Part shown: piece by piece, positions 43,931 to 55,126 of the stretch
Layout: each line of letters starts with the position of its first letter
Numbering within the stretch: position 1 is the stretch's first letter
DNA from: Sepiola atlantica
Lineage: Eukaryota > Mollusca > Cephalopoda > Sepiida > Sepiolidae
Direction: 5' to 3'
DNA: 64,000 nt
Assembly (NCBI GenBank): GCA_963556195.1
Contig: OY744547.1
Coordinates: 3,517,171-3,581,170 of the forward strand
Made by a program: the position numbers and the translations under genes
The notes under the pieces: generated by a model
Database searches by the model: none
The model's input: the letters and a program-made list of their open reading frames with translations, nothing else
What the model was told of the DNA's origin: nothing

Positions 43931-44194
43931 TTATAGAGATATAGTATATTGGCAGGTGTGAGAAGTTTTCTAGCCCGGTAAAGGGAGCTTACTTATTGTT
44001 TTGCAGCAGATTTAACAGTAGTTTCTTGGTGTTTGGTCGAATTCATGTTGTCTGTGAATGTTTGGCGGAGGGAGGGGTTTGAACGCATTTATTTTCTGTC
44101 TGTTTCTTCAGATTACAAACTAAATAACTGAATCATATAAGACATGGGATATATTATTTTAGAGAAGGGGAGATAGAAAACATAACAAAAACAA

Positions 44195-44285
44195 GAATAT
44201 TCTGCCGGTCAGCGGGTTCGAACTCCGAAATCATCACTCATGCGTAATCACGAGCGTTCCCCCGTTGGCCACAGCGAATTAGCTA
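44195..44285 (-). mobile_element. tRNA-derived SINE head
   Basis: Minus-strand reading has an A-box-like TGGCCAACGGGGGAACGCTC and a B-box-like GAGTTCGAACCC. Spacing fits a tRNA gene, but the acceptor ends do not pair cleanly and the sequence runs on, so I call a SINE head or a tRNA pseudogene. Confidence 0.55.
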
Positions 44286-44734
44286 ATAATTAAGGAGGAA
44301 TTTAACTTTGTAAATACCGAGTCGGCGGGTATTTTACAACGAGCAGTGAAAGTGATCTTACAACACCAAACTGTGTTGGATCTCGCATGAAGCTATTAGT
44401 ACTGTTTGTTATAAAACTCACTCAGAGTGCCCGGCCTTTGGTAAAGGGGGCTTATAATAATATTTATAAAAAAAAAACAATTATTTATTACCTACAGACA
44501 TCGGTGTTTCATGCTAACGCAATCTTCAGTGCAGGAAGTTAATTCTCGACGGTCAACGGGCTATATATATATATATATTATGTGTATTTAGACAGCATAT
44601 TATTATTTAGAAACATGTTTTTTCACTGATTTTTTTTCAATTCAATTAATTTAACAAAAAATTAAACAAGCATGCTTCAGTTGTCATATAAGCCAATAAT
44701 TATATTCATTTACACAGAAGAGGATACAGTAGCC

Positions 44735-45075
44735 TAGCACCTGTCCAAATTCATCTTGAATTGTTGCGTTGTTGGCGCGTTTATTACCTCTCTTGGGAGT
44801 CTAATCCAAGGTCCAGGGATCCTGATTGAGAAGGCGGCCTAACCCTCCTCCGTTTCAATCGAAATCGGCGGTGAAATAGTTTCTTGTGGTGTCTGCGTAC
44901 ACCTTTTTCTGGCGCAGAATTGAACACGTCCTGAGGTATATCGTAATGACCATTGAGGAGATTGTAGGCCAAAATGAAATCACCGCGTAACCGTCGGAGC
45001 TTAAATGAGTAAAGGTTATGTTTCTTGAGTCGGCTTTCATAGGGCAGATCCCGTAGACCCTGCACCATTCGAGTA
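44735..45075 (-). mobile_element. CR1-like LINE fragment, left part (split by a SINE)
   Basis: Minus-strand frame 44784-45068 encodes MVQGLRDLPYESRLKKHNLY, RLRGDFILAYNLLNGHYDIP and RRRFRLKR-type sequence, the C-terminal end of a LINE reverse transcriptase of a family different from that at 16895. The N-terminal continuation lies beyond the SINE, at 45463-45560. Confidence 0.85.
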
Positions 45076-45450
45076 TTGATTTACTCCTCTCCAGGAGTTA
45101 GGCACAAGGTCAGTTTTTATCTTACAAGTAAGGTGTGACCCAAGGTCGGGTCGGGAAAGTGGGGTTTGAAAAGCCAACGCCCAAGAGGTGACCGCTCTGG
45201 CCATTTAAAAATTGCCTGGGCAGCCCCGTCGGCATTCCCCGGTAGGGGCGCCTCAGGAAGTAAGCAATAAACTTACTCCTCCCCAAAGAGGGGAGGCGAA
45301 GCCTGGGAGGGTGGACCTCCTAGAACTGCACAGGACAGACCCATAGATTGGCGTCAATCAAGCCCCGAAGGCCAAGACAATACCAGTCTATGGGGGGCAG
45401 TATCCATCGGAACAGATACTACAATTTGATCTTAGCCTAAAGGCCAAGAA
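45076..45450 (-). mobile_element. U2-headed SINE-like element, copy 5, full length with perfect target duplication
   Basis: Minus strand: begins TTCTTGGCCTTTAGGCTAAG (U2 nucleotides about 6-25 with small changes), then ATCAAATTGTAGTATCTGTT. It continues through the body and ends ACTCCTGGAGAGGAGTAAAT then CAAT. ACCATTCGAGTA is present on both sides (45064-45075 and 45451-45462). Length about 375 bp. Contains the middle segment of the long subfamily (GCCAGAGCGGTCACCTCTTG). Confidence 0.95.
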
Positions 45451-45462
45451 ACCATTCGAGTA

Positions 45463-45565
45463 GCCAGTCTTTGAACTCTCTCCAGATGCTGGATATCACG
45501 TAATATAGATGGGACATCGGCCTCGACACCATACTCTAAAAGTGGTCTTACGAGAGAGACATAAA
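45463..45565 (-). mobile_element. CR1-like LINE fragment, right part
   Basis: Minus-strand reading gives LLEYGVEADVPSILRDIQHL and ERVQRLATRM, which joins directly to MVQGLRDLP in the left part once the SINE and one copy of the duplication are removed. This proves that the SINE is a later insertion. Confidence 0.85.
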
Positions 45566-45640
45566 GAGAAAGAAAGCCGATGGTGACTGGTTGTCGTGAA
45601 GGGGCGATCGATCATAAAATCTTAACATATACACAACACA

Positions 45641-46870
45641 TATATCATACACTAGACAAGGCGGTGAAACTAGGACGGTAGCGCTTGATATATCCAAGGC
45701 CTTTGACAACGTCTGACATGGAGGGCTTCTCCCAAAACTGCACTCATATTGTATTACTGGACATATTTAATATAATTAAATTCTTCCTAACAAAAAAAAA
45801 GATCAAGGTTGTCCTCGATGGCCGTTCATCTAAGCAAAATGACATAAATGCTGGTGTACCCCAGGGATCCATCCTAGGACGTCTACTGTTCTTGATGTTC
45901 ATAAATGACCTCCCTGATGTAATTGAGACTGAGATAGGAATATTTGCTGACGACACCACGTTCTACTCTCGTCATGTGGGCAAAACCGACGCGCACATAT
46001 CTGATTGAATGGCTGAATCCTTAGAAAATGACCTCAAGTCTGTAGTGGATTGGGGTAAAAAATGGATGCTAACTTTAATGCCGTAAAGACAAAGCTACTT
46101 TCCTTCAATAACTACAAGAAACCTCTTATACCACCGATTGTCATGACAAATAACACCCTACGTGAGAGTTCATCATTCAAACTCCTCGGCCTAACTTTCA
46201 CAGATAACATGAATTGGAATAAATACATTGAAGACATTGCCAAGGCTGTTGCAAAAAAGTGGGCTCCCTCTACCGTGCTAGTAAACTTATCGCACCTGAA
46301 ATTATCCTATATTTCTACAAAGCCACCATCCGCCCATGCATGGAGTATTATTGCTACATATGGGCTGGGCCTCATTCACTAGTCTCTCCCTCTTAGACAA
46401 GGTCCAAAAAAGAGTCGCCAACTTAATAGTTCCTTCACTATCCACAAATCTCCAGCCTATGTCCCATCGCCGCAATGTAGCATCCTTGTGCTTGTTTTAC
46501 AAGTACTTCAATGGATTGTATTCTGATGAACTTGCTGCTCTGGTGCCCACACGACGCAAATTCACTAGACCAACCTGACAGTCTGCCAAATACCATCCAT
46601 TCACTGTGGAGCTCCCCAGATGCCGAAGAGCTTTCTACTCCAAAATCTTCTTTCCTCGTGCTGCTGGACTCTGGAACTCCCTCCCTGCTTCCTGTTTTCC
46701 TGACGGTACTGGAATGCAGGAATTTATAACTAATGTAAACAGACATCTCGCTGCAAAGCTCCCAATTTAGGTTGACCCCCCTCCAAACTTTCACCCTTTT
46801 TCTCAGTAGCCCCTTACGTCTACAGCGGCGGCCTGCCTTGTTTGGGGTGAACTATGATACAAAAAAATCA
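45641..46870 (+). mobile_element. Jockey/CR1-like LINE, longest copy, frameshifted
   Basis: The longest copy of the LINE seen at 16895. It includes the reverse transcriptase core: GVPQGSILGRLLFLMFINDL followed by IFADDTTFYS, where ADD holds the catalytic aspartates. A TGA interrupts the upstream LDISKAFDNV region near 45712. The C-terminal part (46180-46770) is in two frames, with a shift near 46256, and includes MNWNKYIEDIAKAVAKK and SLCLFYKYFNGLYSDELAAL. The 3' UTR has GTAGCCCCTTACGTCTACAG. It lacks the 5' part (endonuclease) and is inactive. Confidence 0.9.
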
Positions 46871-47652
46871 TATAGATAGTTTTCTATCGCTTTTTGTCAA
46901 CATATAAACAGAGAAAACTTTGACCTGAGGAGTTTGAAGTTTTCAACACGTCAATGTGTTAACTGTAAGAGTTTTTATTTTTGTTCTGCTATTTTCAATG
47001 TTGTTTTCACATTTTAGACACAAATTTAACTCAAACGTGTTTTTAAATAATATTTTACCTAATACGATTTAAAAACAAGATACCCGGCACTGCCATAAAT
47101 GTCTGAATCTGTCAAAAATTGGTAAAAATCTAATCATCACAAATAATGTTTTTTTAATCATTTGTGTTGCATACTATTTTGGACGCTGTTTTTTTCTTAC
47201 TCCAGGCAATGCTAGAAACACGTTACCGCGGGATGCTTCCTTACAGTCTACAACATAGTCGTTTCAAAGGTCAACAGATATCTATCGAGTCGTCGAGTTA
47301 ATTAATCATAATTTGCAATCCTTTCTAAGTACTGTTCCATCATCTAACTGAAAATCTAACTAAACCTTATCCTCGAGCGGCTTTTGGCCTTAATAAGTGG
47401 TAAGTAGTATAAAAAAATGAATATATAAATAGTTGTATCTGTGGCTATTACTATTTTTCTACTTTTTGTTTTCTTTCGATTGCAACTTCCACATGACTGG
47501 TTAACATTCACAGTTTATGTGGGTTGGTTTCTGCATTCGAGGATTTTTAAAAAAAGATTTCAGCTGTTTTCATCATTGTCGTTCGTTCGTTGTATAGATT
47601 TCCTTTGATTCCAATTTTATTCAGTCTTCTTTTTCAATTTTTTGGGGAATGT

Positions 47653-47687
<35 letters not shown>

Positions 47688-48064
47688 CATATTCTTTCTT
47701 TTTTTCTTAAAAGAAAAAAAAACAATATTTTATTCTTATTTTGTTTCTACATTTTGTTTCGTGAGTATTTTTGTTCGCCACCGATTATTTATAAAATTTT
47801 ATTTTCATGAATTTCATTTTTACTCTGAATTTTATTAGTTGTCTTACGTGTTTACGTTTTTTTTTTCAAATGAGCTCGTCACATCGAGACTTATTTTGGA
47901 AACGTGTACAAAATAATTTAAAAAAAACCCATAACTTAAGTTGTGTAAGCCACATGTCCACACATCACCGTTTATCAATATGGACTGTTTAGACCCATTT
48001 CTGTAACTCTAGTTTCTTTGATGTATAAACGCCCCTGCTTATCCCGACGAATATTATTGAAACA
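46871..48064. other. Intergenic, no gene seen
   Basis: T-rich. (GAT)n microsatellite at 47652-47687. Near 47376 a phrase (CTCGAGCGGCTTTTGGCCTT) resembles 57166. No gene. Confidence 0.5.
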
Positions 48065-48357
48065 AAACTTTTATAACCTCGTAATTTAGGCTATAACAAA
48101 TAATAACTTGTAAATAAAATGGATGAACTATCAAGATAAACGTTTAACAGATTTATTTAAACTGAACACAGAATGAATTAATGAATTAATTTGCCGCTGT
48201 ACGCGATTGACATGTTAACAGTCCGAAGCCGTGATCTGTGTTTACATTCTCTCTGGACAGAAGCCCATTTCCAAGGGCGATAACTCTTAACTCCCGAAAT
48301 GGTTCAAGGGAGATAATTCCTTTTCGTTAGTTGTCCTTACAAAAACACTATCTAAAC
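48065..48357 (+). repeat. Unnamed dispersed repeat, copy A
   Basis: About 290 bp shared with 57345-57597: TTTTATAACCTCGTAATTTA, AACACAGAATGAATTAATGA, TTCCAAGGGCGATAACTCTT and CCGAAATGGTTCAAGGGAG. This copy has about 30 bp that the other lacks (ATCAAGATAAACGTTTAACA). No ORF. Class unknown. Confidence 0.8.
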
Positions 48358-50074
48358 TAAGTGGGATGATAGGGCACTAGGACTTAGGGTTAGGGTTAGG
48401 ATTAGAGTCTATGAAAATATAAAATATGAAAACTCTCTGACGCTGGTAACTCGTTCCCTATCTAATGCAGAACAAATTACGAGTCCCTGCATTTTGAGAA
48501 TTGTAAATAGTGTTGTATAGTCTTTAATTTCCCGTACCTTCTTTTCCTCGTCGCGTGGAGGGCTGTCGTCTCGATGTCGTCTAGTGGTTGAGTTCTTTCT
48601 TCGTTTCTGTACGGCCGTGAACTTCACCGTCCGCTGTGTCTAAAACAAAATCTTCATAACACGATTCAAGAGGCAACAATCTTTTAAACATTGATTAGTT
48701 TATTTCAGGCGTCAGATTTCTGTCGGCCATGGAGATGTTTTACTAAACGTTGAGGGAGAGATCAAATTACTACTCTATCGTAGTTAATTCCTCCATTAAG
48801 TCCTTAGCCATTCGAGGAGGGGGTAAGAAGGAATCTCATGCCTGTATTCTCTTAGGGAAATAAATTCCCCTTTTCATTTCAGACTACATAGAGAAACACG
48901 TCTGTTCGGCTTGCTTCCAAAACCCAGACTGGCAAAACTCCGTTTCCCACACAAAAGCCCGTGACGTCACAGAACCCCATGTCTGTTATTCCATCAATAG
49001 AGAATGTAAAAGAAAGCTTTTGGAATAGCCAATCAAAACGCAAAAGTGTAGGTGAATGTTCGTCTCCGGTTTAGAGGGAAATATGGACATGTTAACATAC
49101 AATAGTAATGTATAAATAGGAAATTATAACTGTTGTACGAATATATGCTTCCTAGTAAAAAGACTTTGCGATAAACGTGTGTGACAGTGGTAGTAGATCT
49201 TAGTGTTAGAGTAAAATTTCCTCCGACTTTCTGTTTTAAGAGAAAATGTTGGGCCGGACAAAATGTAAAAAAAAAACGAACGAAACAGACACATATTTTA
49301 TGAAAACACATATCGACAATTGGGGTAAATGGATGCCGAAGCAGATCTGCACATGCAGCTTTTGGGCCAAAGCTACACCGGTCAATGAAATAAGAATAAC
49401 ACTAACTTTACTTTGTTTTTAAGAAATATTTTACTTTCAGACGACAGTTACATTTATTTGTAAATACAAGTAGATATGAATGAAGCGAAAGTAAACGATA
49501 ATCGCTTTTGTGAAACCCACAGAAGTTCATTCGAATGTCGGTAACAGGAAAATAAGATAATATTAAGATTGGCTGCACATATTCGTATAACCACGTTGAA
49601 AATATGATGTAAAAAAGTTCTCTTTCTTTGCGACACTTTATGAAAAATAGAAGAATTGTTGGAGTACATTATTTTTAACCAAAACCAATTCAGGAATCGA
49701 TTGAATAAAATTTCGTTTTCAAAACGCGAGATTAGGCACGTCCGCATGGTTGAGTTCGATGAATAAACACAAGCTGACAATTTTGGCGGACATAGGTGGA
49801 CATGTTTGTTAATCTTCTGAATTCAGCAGATATGAGAATATTTTAAGGGAATATTTATTCTGGTCTTTACCGATTCCAGAATAATGAATACATTCATGAA
49901 AGATTAGAGAACGGAACGCGTATAAGAGTTATTCGTTTTGAAAATAGCAACCGTTCACAAAGTGCACCCATTGAAAGTGCACATTTCGCACTGAAAGTGC
50001 ACATTTCAAACCTAAACATCCCCAAACAAAATGTTACTTAAAATCTATACTTTATGAGTCAAAGATTTCAACAA
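48358..50074. other. Intergenic, no gene seen
   Basis: Short TTAGGG run at about 48382-48404. A near repeat of GAAAGTGCACATTTC occurs twice near 49970-50010. No supported gene. Confidence 0.5.
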
Positions 50075-50810
50075 TAAAATTGACAGACGGAACCAAATGT
50101 TTTTCAAGACTTAAGCTACCTGGGAGTTCGTCATTTAAACTATTAGGGCTAACATTCATAGATAACATGTTATGGAACAAATACATAGACGAAATTATCA
50201 TGACTTCCGCGAGGAAGGTGGTCTCCCTCTACCGAGATAGAAAACTACTTACCTCTGCCAGTATCCTATATTTCTAGAAAGCCACCTCTCTGCTATGCAT
50301 CAATAATTGTTGTCACATCTGTGCTGGTGCACTAGCCTCTCCCTCTTGGACATGGTCCCAAAAAGAGTCTTTAATCTAATAGGGCCACTCACTATCAAGC
50401 ATGCTCAAGCCTCTATCCCATAGCCGCAATGTTGCATCTCTGTGCTTGTTTTCCAAGTACTTTAATGGAATGTGCTCCAATGAAGGTGCTGCACTGGTGC
50501 TTCCTCTACGAAAATATCCCCGATCAACCCGCTAGTTTGCAAGATACAACTCCTTCACTGTTGAGGTGCCCAAATCCGAAGAGCTTTCTAATCTAATGGC
50601 TTCTACTTCTGTTCTGCTAGCCTTTGGAATTCCCTTCCTTCTCCTTGTTTCCTTGACTGTACTAGCATACAGACATTTAAATGTAATGCTAACAAGCATC
50701 TCGTTGCAAAAATCTCTAAATAGCATTCCCCCTAATTTACAGTAGTCCCCTACGTCTTAGTGGCCTTGTGCCTTGTTTGGGATGAACTTAAGTAAAAAAA
50801 AAAAAAAGAT
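50075..50810 (+). mobile_element. Jockey/CR1-like LINE 3' end, diverged copy
   Basis: Parallel to the LINE at 45641 from SSFKLLGLTFIDNMLWNKYI (about 50128) through the LCLFSKYFNGMCSNE region to the 3' UTR with CAGTAGTCCCCTACGTCT. Numerous stops and indels. The most diverged of the LINE copies here, so a different or older subfamily. Confidence 0.8.
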
Positions 50811-51004
50811 TGATAATATCATTTGAAAAGAACATATATTCAAATATAAACATTATAATGAGTAAATCTCTCTTTGCGCATGTTTGACGATTTATAAAGC
50901 TTGAATTTCCCCGCCAAACTTGAGTGCTTTGATCGCGGTAAGTTGCATGTCTTTGTACGGTATTTAGGCTCGAAGTTGCAAATAAGGGTCTAATTTCAGA
51001 AAGT

Positions 51005-51385
51005 CTTGCAAACCTAACTTTAACCCTAACCAAACTTAACCTTACCCTAACCCTAACCCTTACCCTAACCTTACCCTAACCCTAACCCTAACCCTAACCT
51101 AACCAAACCTAACCTTACCCTAACCCTAACCCTAACCCTAACCCTTACCCTAACCCTAACCAAACCTAACCTTACCCTAACCCTAACCCTAACCCTAACT
51201 CTTACCCTAACCCTAACCCTAACCCTAACCCTAACCTAACCCATACCCTAACCTTACCCCTAACCGTAACCCTAACCGTAACCTAACCCTAACCCTAACC
51301 CTAACCCTAACCTTACCCTAACCCTAACCCTAACCCTAACCCTAACCTAACTCTAACCCTAATCTAACCTAACCTAACCTAACCC
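51005..51385. repeat. Interstitial telomere-like array, comparatively pure
   Basis: CCCTAA runs with CTAACCAAACCTAACCTTAC inserts. It has longer perfect runs of CCCTAA than the blocks at 17755 and 26165. Confidence 0.9.
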
Positions 51386-51466
51386 TCTTAGAGGGTCAGA
51401 CGATAAGGCTTTAAGGAAAATTTTAGCAATTTTCGTTTTTTTTTTCCACCCGCCCGTTTCATTGCG
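51386..51466 (+). repeat. Single-arm fragment of the 32717 foldback family
   Basis: TTAGAGGGTCAGACGATAAG, GCTTTAAGGAAAATTTTAGC and then T-run and CCACCCGCC, as at 32890-32970. Confidence 0.8.
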
Positions 51467-51474
51467 TTATTGTT

Positions 51475-51517
51475 AGTGTTAGGGTTCGGGTTAGGGTTCG
51501 GGTTAGAGTTAGAGTTA
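51475..51517. repeat. Short TTAGGG-like island
   Basis: TTAGGGTTCGGG and TTAGAG variants on the plus strand, opposite in orientation to the CCCTAA block at 51005. The fragment at 51386 sits between them. Confidence 0.8.
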
Positions 51518-52036
51518 GATTGAATACCCGTATACGGGATGGCACTGAATGTAAACGGAATCTCAGTGACCCAAAGATAAACACCTGGAAAGAAGCACCA
51601 CCTAGAGATTCAGATAACAAAACACTATTGAAACGCTTTCTTTGGCAGCAATGAACGAGTAATACGTATCAGTCGATGCTGGAGAGAATTGCAGTGTTTC
51701 CAGCCGATAACCGGGAATGTGGGAAGATAATTTCGGAGGAAGTTACGATTGGTACTTTTTGGTTGCTTGCATGAAAAGCCTGGCACACGAGTATTGCTTT
51801 ATTCAACGTGTGGGACTGAAAATAAGAAAGACGCGCCAGAAGATATGTATGTTTTTGTGCTTATTGTTGGCTATGGATATGAGTCGACTAGAGAAGAAAG
51901 ACTCAGGCATGGACAATGAGATTAAATCAACAGAAACCGTACGGTTCTTCCATAAAAGGTTGTTGAAACTCTTCCAGGAATTCGCTGATTTACCGTTATT
52001 GGTTTTAATGGAAAAGAAAAATGAATGCTTACTAGT

Positions 52037-52037
<1 letters not shown>
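51518..52037. other. Intergenic with an unremarkable open frame
   Basis: An ATG-led frame from 51717 runs about 105 codons before it enters the (CA)n tract. It has varied composition (for example SYDWYFLVACMKSLAHEYC), but I recognise no domain and its end is microsatellite. Unlikely to be a gene, though it is the best non-transposon candidate in the window. Confidence 0.3.

Positions 52038-52129
<92 letters not shown>
52038..52129. repeat. (CA)n then (TA)n compound microsatellite
   Basis: About 23 CA then about 21 TA units, up to the terminus of a mariner fragment. Confidence 0.95.
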
Positions 52130-52130
<1 letters not shown>

Positions 52131-52486
52131 CAGGGCGATTCATAAGTCACTTAGCTATTTATTTTTGAAATTCTAAAGTTAAAAAATACGGTAATACAAA
52201 ACTGAATAATTATTCAACAAATTCATTTATGGGAGTTGGAAATTACAGCAAATTTTCAAAATTTCCACCTTCGTTCTGCATGCATAGCTCCATTCTTTTT
52301 TGCAAGGAATTTACGACTCTTTGTAGCATATCTGATTGATTAATTTTAATTTTAACAAACTCGGCAGTGATTTTTGATTTGAGGTCATCGATGTTAGTTA
52401 TTGGCGTGGCAAATACTTGGCCACGTAAATATCCCCACAAAACTAGTCCAATGGCGTCAAATCAGGGCTTCGCGGAGACCAATTGA
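52131..52486 (-). mobile_element. Tc1/mariner-type fragment, copy 3
   Basis: Left end CAGGGCGATTCATAAGTCAC. Minus-strand frame reads WGYLRGQVFATPITNIDDLK, SKITAEFVKIKINQSDMLQR and VVNSLQKRMELCMQNEGGNF, ending with stop, so this is the 3' end of the transposase gene plus terminus. It is truncated at ATTGATATATATAATAATG. With copies 1 and 2 it gives both ends of the parent element. Confidence 0.85.
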
Positions 52487-52589
52487 TATATATAATAATG
52501 ATAATAATCCGGATAAAAACATCCACAGGGTAGTAATCCAAAGAATTTACAAAAGGGGTTTATAAAAAGTGCTCAATATCAAATAGAGC

Positions 52590-52740
52590 TTTGTATATGA
52601 TTATTTTTATTTACACAGACATGTACAAAATCTGCGACACTGGCATGTCGATGTTATCGATCAACAGTTATTATAAACTGAGATCTCATCGGGCAGAGTT
52701 AGAATCCGATCTAAACCTCAGATCATATTTGGAGAGAATG
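52590..52740 (+). repeat. Dispersed 'ATCGATCAACAG' repeat, copy 3
   Basis: ATCTGCGACACTGGCATGTC, GATGTTATCGATCAACAG and then GAGTTAGAATCCGATCTAAA. Confidence 0.8.
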
Positions 52741-52971
52741 AAGTGGAGTGAAAAAAGAAGAAGAAAAGAAATTTAAAGTTTACAAAATTTAGGGAGTCAC
52801 GTGGTTTAGGACCGTTAAAAATCAAAAAAGTTAAAAGCTAAAATCTAAAAATTAAAAATTAAACAAAATAGAACAAATAAGACAAATAAAGTGAAAAGAG
52901 AGACATATAATGAAAAGGGTAGGATGAAGATGGATAGATAGATATATAGAAAGATAGATAGGTAGATAGAT

Positions 52972-52994
52972 AGAATATATATATATATATATAT
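52972..52994. repeat. Short (TA)n tract
   Basis: About 11 TA units after a GATA-rich stretch. Confidence 0.85.
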
Positions 52995-53011
52995 GATTAT
53001 TTTTATTTATA

Positions 53012-53262
53012 CATACCTGTACATAATCTGCGACACTGGCATGTCGATGTTATCGATCAACAGCTGTTAAAGGCTGAGATTTCACCAGGCAGAATAATAA
53101 TCTGATCCTTCCCTTAGTTTATATTTGAAAGGAAAAGGTTCTTTCCAATATCATAAAAAAGAAAGGATCAGATTTTTTATTCTGCCTGATGAGATCTCAG
53201 CCTTTAACAACTGTTGATCGATAACATCGACATGCCAGTGTCGCAGATTATGTACAGGTATG
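53012..53262. repeat. Foldback form of the 'ATCGATCAACAGCTG' repeat, copy 4
   Basis: CATACCTGTACATAATCTGC at the left pairs with GCAGATTATGTACAGGTATG at the right. The arms match over about 105 bp with a few changes. The other copies are single-arm, so the repeat exists in both forms. Confidence 0.9.
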
Positions 53263-53274
53263 CCCAATATCAAA

Positions 53275-53463
53275 ATAGAGCTTTATATATGGTTATTTTA
53301 TTTACACAGAGATGTACAAAATCTGCGACACTGGCATGTCGATGTTATCGATCAACAGTTACTATAAACTGAGATCTCATCAGGCAGAGTTAGAATCCGA
53401 TCTTAACCTCAGATCATATTTGGAGAGAACCCAGATTTTGTACATGTCTGTGTAAATAAAATT

Positions 53464-53465
<2 letters not shown>
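53275..53465 (+). repeat. Dispersed 'ATCGATCAACAG' repeat, copy 5
   Basis: Nearly identical to copy 3 (CAGAGTTAGAATCCGATCTT), then a short inverted end (CCAGATTTTGTACATGTCTG) before a (TA)n tract. This end is the complement of the left end (CAGAGATGTACAAAATCTG). Confidence 0.85.

Positions 53466-53523
<58 letters not shown>
53466..53523. repeat. (TA)n microsatellite
   Basis: About 28 TA units. Confidence 0.95.
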
Positions 53524-53525
<2 letters not shown>

Positions 53526-53707
53526 TATTTCATGTATCCACATAAAATTTTATAAGGAGATATCATTTTTTGTGTATCAATTTTCAGTATTTACTTCAAC
53601 AGTGCTCGATACGTAAGTAGAGCTAGGTAGTAAGCAATGAAAATATATATGGCAATGAAACGCGGGAGCCTCTGTGTAGCTTGATTGCCATATATATGTT
53701 CATTGCT

Positions 53708-53710
<3 letters not shown>
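53524..53710 (-). repeat. Dispersed repeat shared with 24451-24611, hairpin with insert
   Basis: Reverse-oriented copy of 24451-24611. At 53630-53710 the hairpin arms GTAAGCAATGAAAATATATA and TATATATGTTCATTGCTTAC are separated by a loop of about 30 nt (AATGAAACGCGGGAGCCTCT...) that the other copy lacks. Confidence 0.85.

Positions 53711-53772
<62 letters not shown>
53711..53772. repeat. (TA)n microsatellite
   Basis: About 31 TA units. Confidence 0.95.
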
Positions 53773-53775
<3 letters not shown>

Positions 53776-54221
53776 ATTTGAATGAAACAATAAAAATAAA
53801 TATTTTATCTTTATCTTAGATTCTATCGTGATAAGAGGATGCTCGATATAATGGATAGAGCATTAATATCAGAACAAAGAGATAATGAAAATAAAAATTG
53901 GATAACATACAATATTTATTTATTCATCAGCCAGGTCTTCAGTCCGTTTCGTTACCCACTTAACCACCGTCACCTCCCTTAAAATGTGCTGTTGTACTAT
54001 CTTTTAATTCTCAATTCAGTTTAGTAAACAACTTCAGACAAATGTATTATATATTCCAATGCTCATTTCAGGGGGATAGTGTAGTTTCTGCTCACTTGCC
54101 TCATACTATCCTACCCAGTATTACCGTCTCCGCTTGGGGTTAGTATAGTATCGGTTCTGTTATAATGAGACAATGTTCTTAGACAAGCACAGAACTGCCA
54201 CCATAACACAGGGGCTGGAAG
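53773..54221. other. Intergenic, small SINE trace
   Basis: CCACTTAACCACCGTCACCT near 53958 matches the tRNA-derived SINE at 36740. No gene. Confidence 0.5.
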
Positions 54222-54557
54222 TATTGATTTACTCCTCTCCAGGAGTTAGGCACGAGGCCAGTTTTTATCTTACTCCCACAAGTAAGATGTGACCCAAGGT
54301 CGGGTCGGGAAAGTGGGGTTTAAAAATTGCCTGGGCAGTCCCGTCGGCATTCCCCGGTAGGGGCGCCTCAGGCAATAAGCAATAAACTTACTCCTCCCCA
54401 AAGAGGGGAGGCGAAACCTGGGAGGGTGGACTTCCTAGAACTGCACAGGACAGACCCATTGACCGGCGTAAATCAAACCCCGAAGGACAAGACAATACCA
54501 GTATGGGGTGCAGTATCCATCGGAACAGATACTACACTTTGATCTTAGCCAAAAGGC
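54222..54557 (-). mobile_element. U2-headed SINE-like element, copy 6 (short form)
   Basis: Minus strand starts GCCTTTTGGCTAAGATCAAA and GTGTAGTATCTGTTCCGATG and ends ACTCCTGGAGAGGAGTAAAT. It is close to copy 3, including lack of the middle segment. No clear target duplication: GGGGCT left and GGCGCT right are similar but weak. Confidence 0.9.
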
Positions 54558-55055
54558 GCTATTTTCATGTCTCCTCAGAAAAATTTAACGTTCGTGGACT
54601 TTGTACTAATTTCCCACAATGCAATTTTGCTTAAAAAAAACACTATTTATATCACGTGACTTCTTTCGACGATCATAATTATGTTCGCCAAAAATATGAA
54701 GCCGGCGATAAATTCGTTTGGTACACATTGTCATTATTTTGAAAGAAAATTCACAAAACTAATAATGAACTTCTTGATTTGAAAAATAAATTATGTCAAA
54801 AGAATTACGCAATTAATCAAATTGAAGAATTGTAATTAGTGTTGGTTGAAAAATATTGAATGCCGTTTAGTTACCCCGTGTTGTCCGGGCATGATTATAT
54901 ATGATTATATATACGAAATGAAAACGAGTCTATGAATAATAAAAGAATGCAGCAAGGAAAAATCAACAATCACTAAACATTTATTAATGGACAAATTCAG
55001 TATACGTTTATTTTGGTTATTTCGAATCTCATTGTAGAGATTTTCTCTAGTATGA

Positions 55056-55060
<5 letters not shown>
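54558..55060. other. Intergenic, no gene seen
   Basis: AT-rich; no supported feature. Confidence 0.45.

Positions 55061-55124
<64 letters not shown>
55061..55124. repeat. (TA)n microsatellite
   Basis: About 31 TA units. Confidence 0.95.

Positions 55125-55126
<2 letters not shown>

Noticed and set aside
44195..44285. Functional tRNA gene
   Set aside because: A and B boxes are present, but I could not pair an acceptor stem or define an anticodon loop.
51717..52145. Host protein-coding gene of 142 codons
   Set aside because: The last third is (CA)n and (TA)n microsatellite and no domain or splice context is visible; kept only as a weak note.
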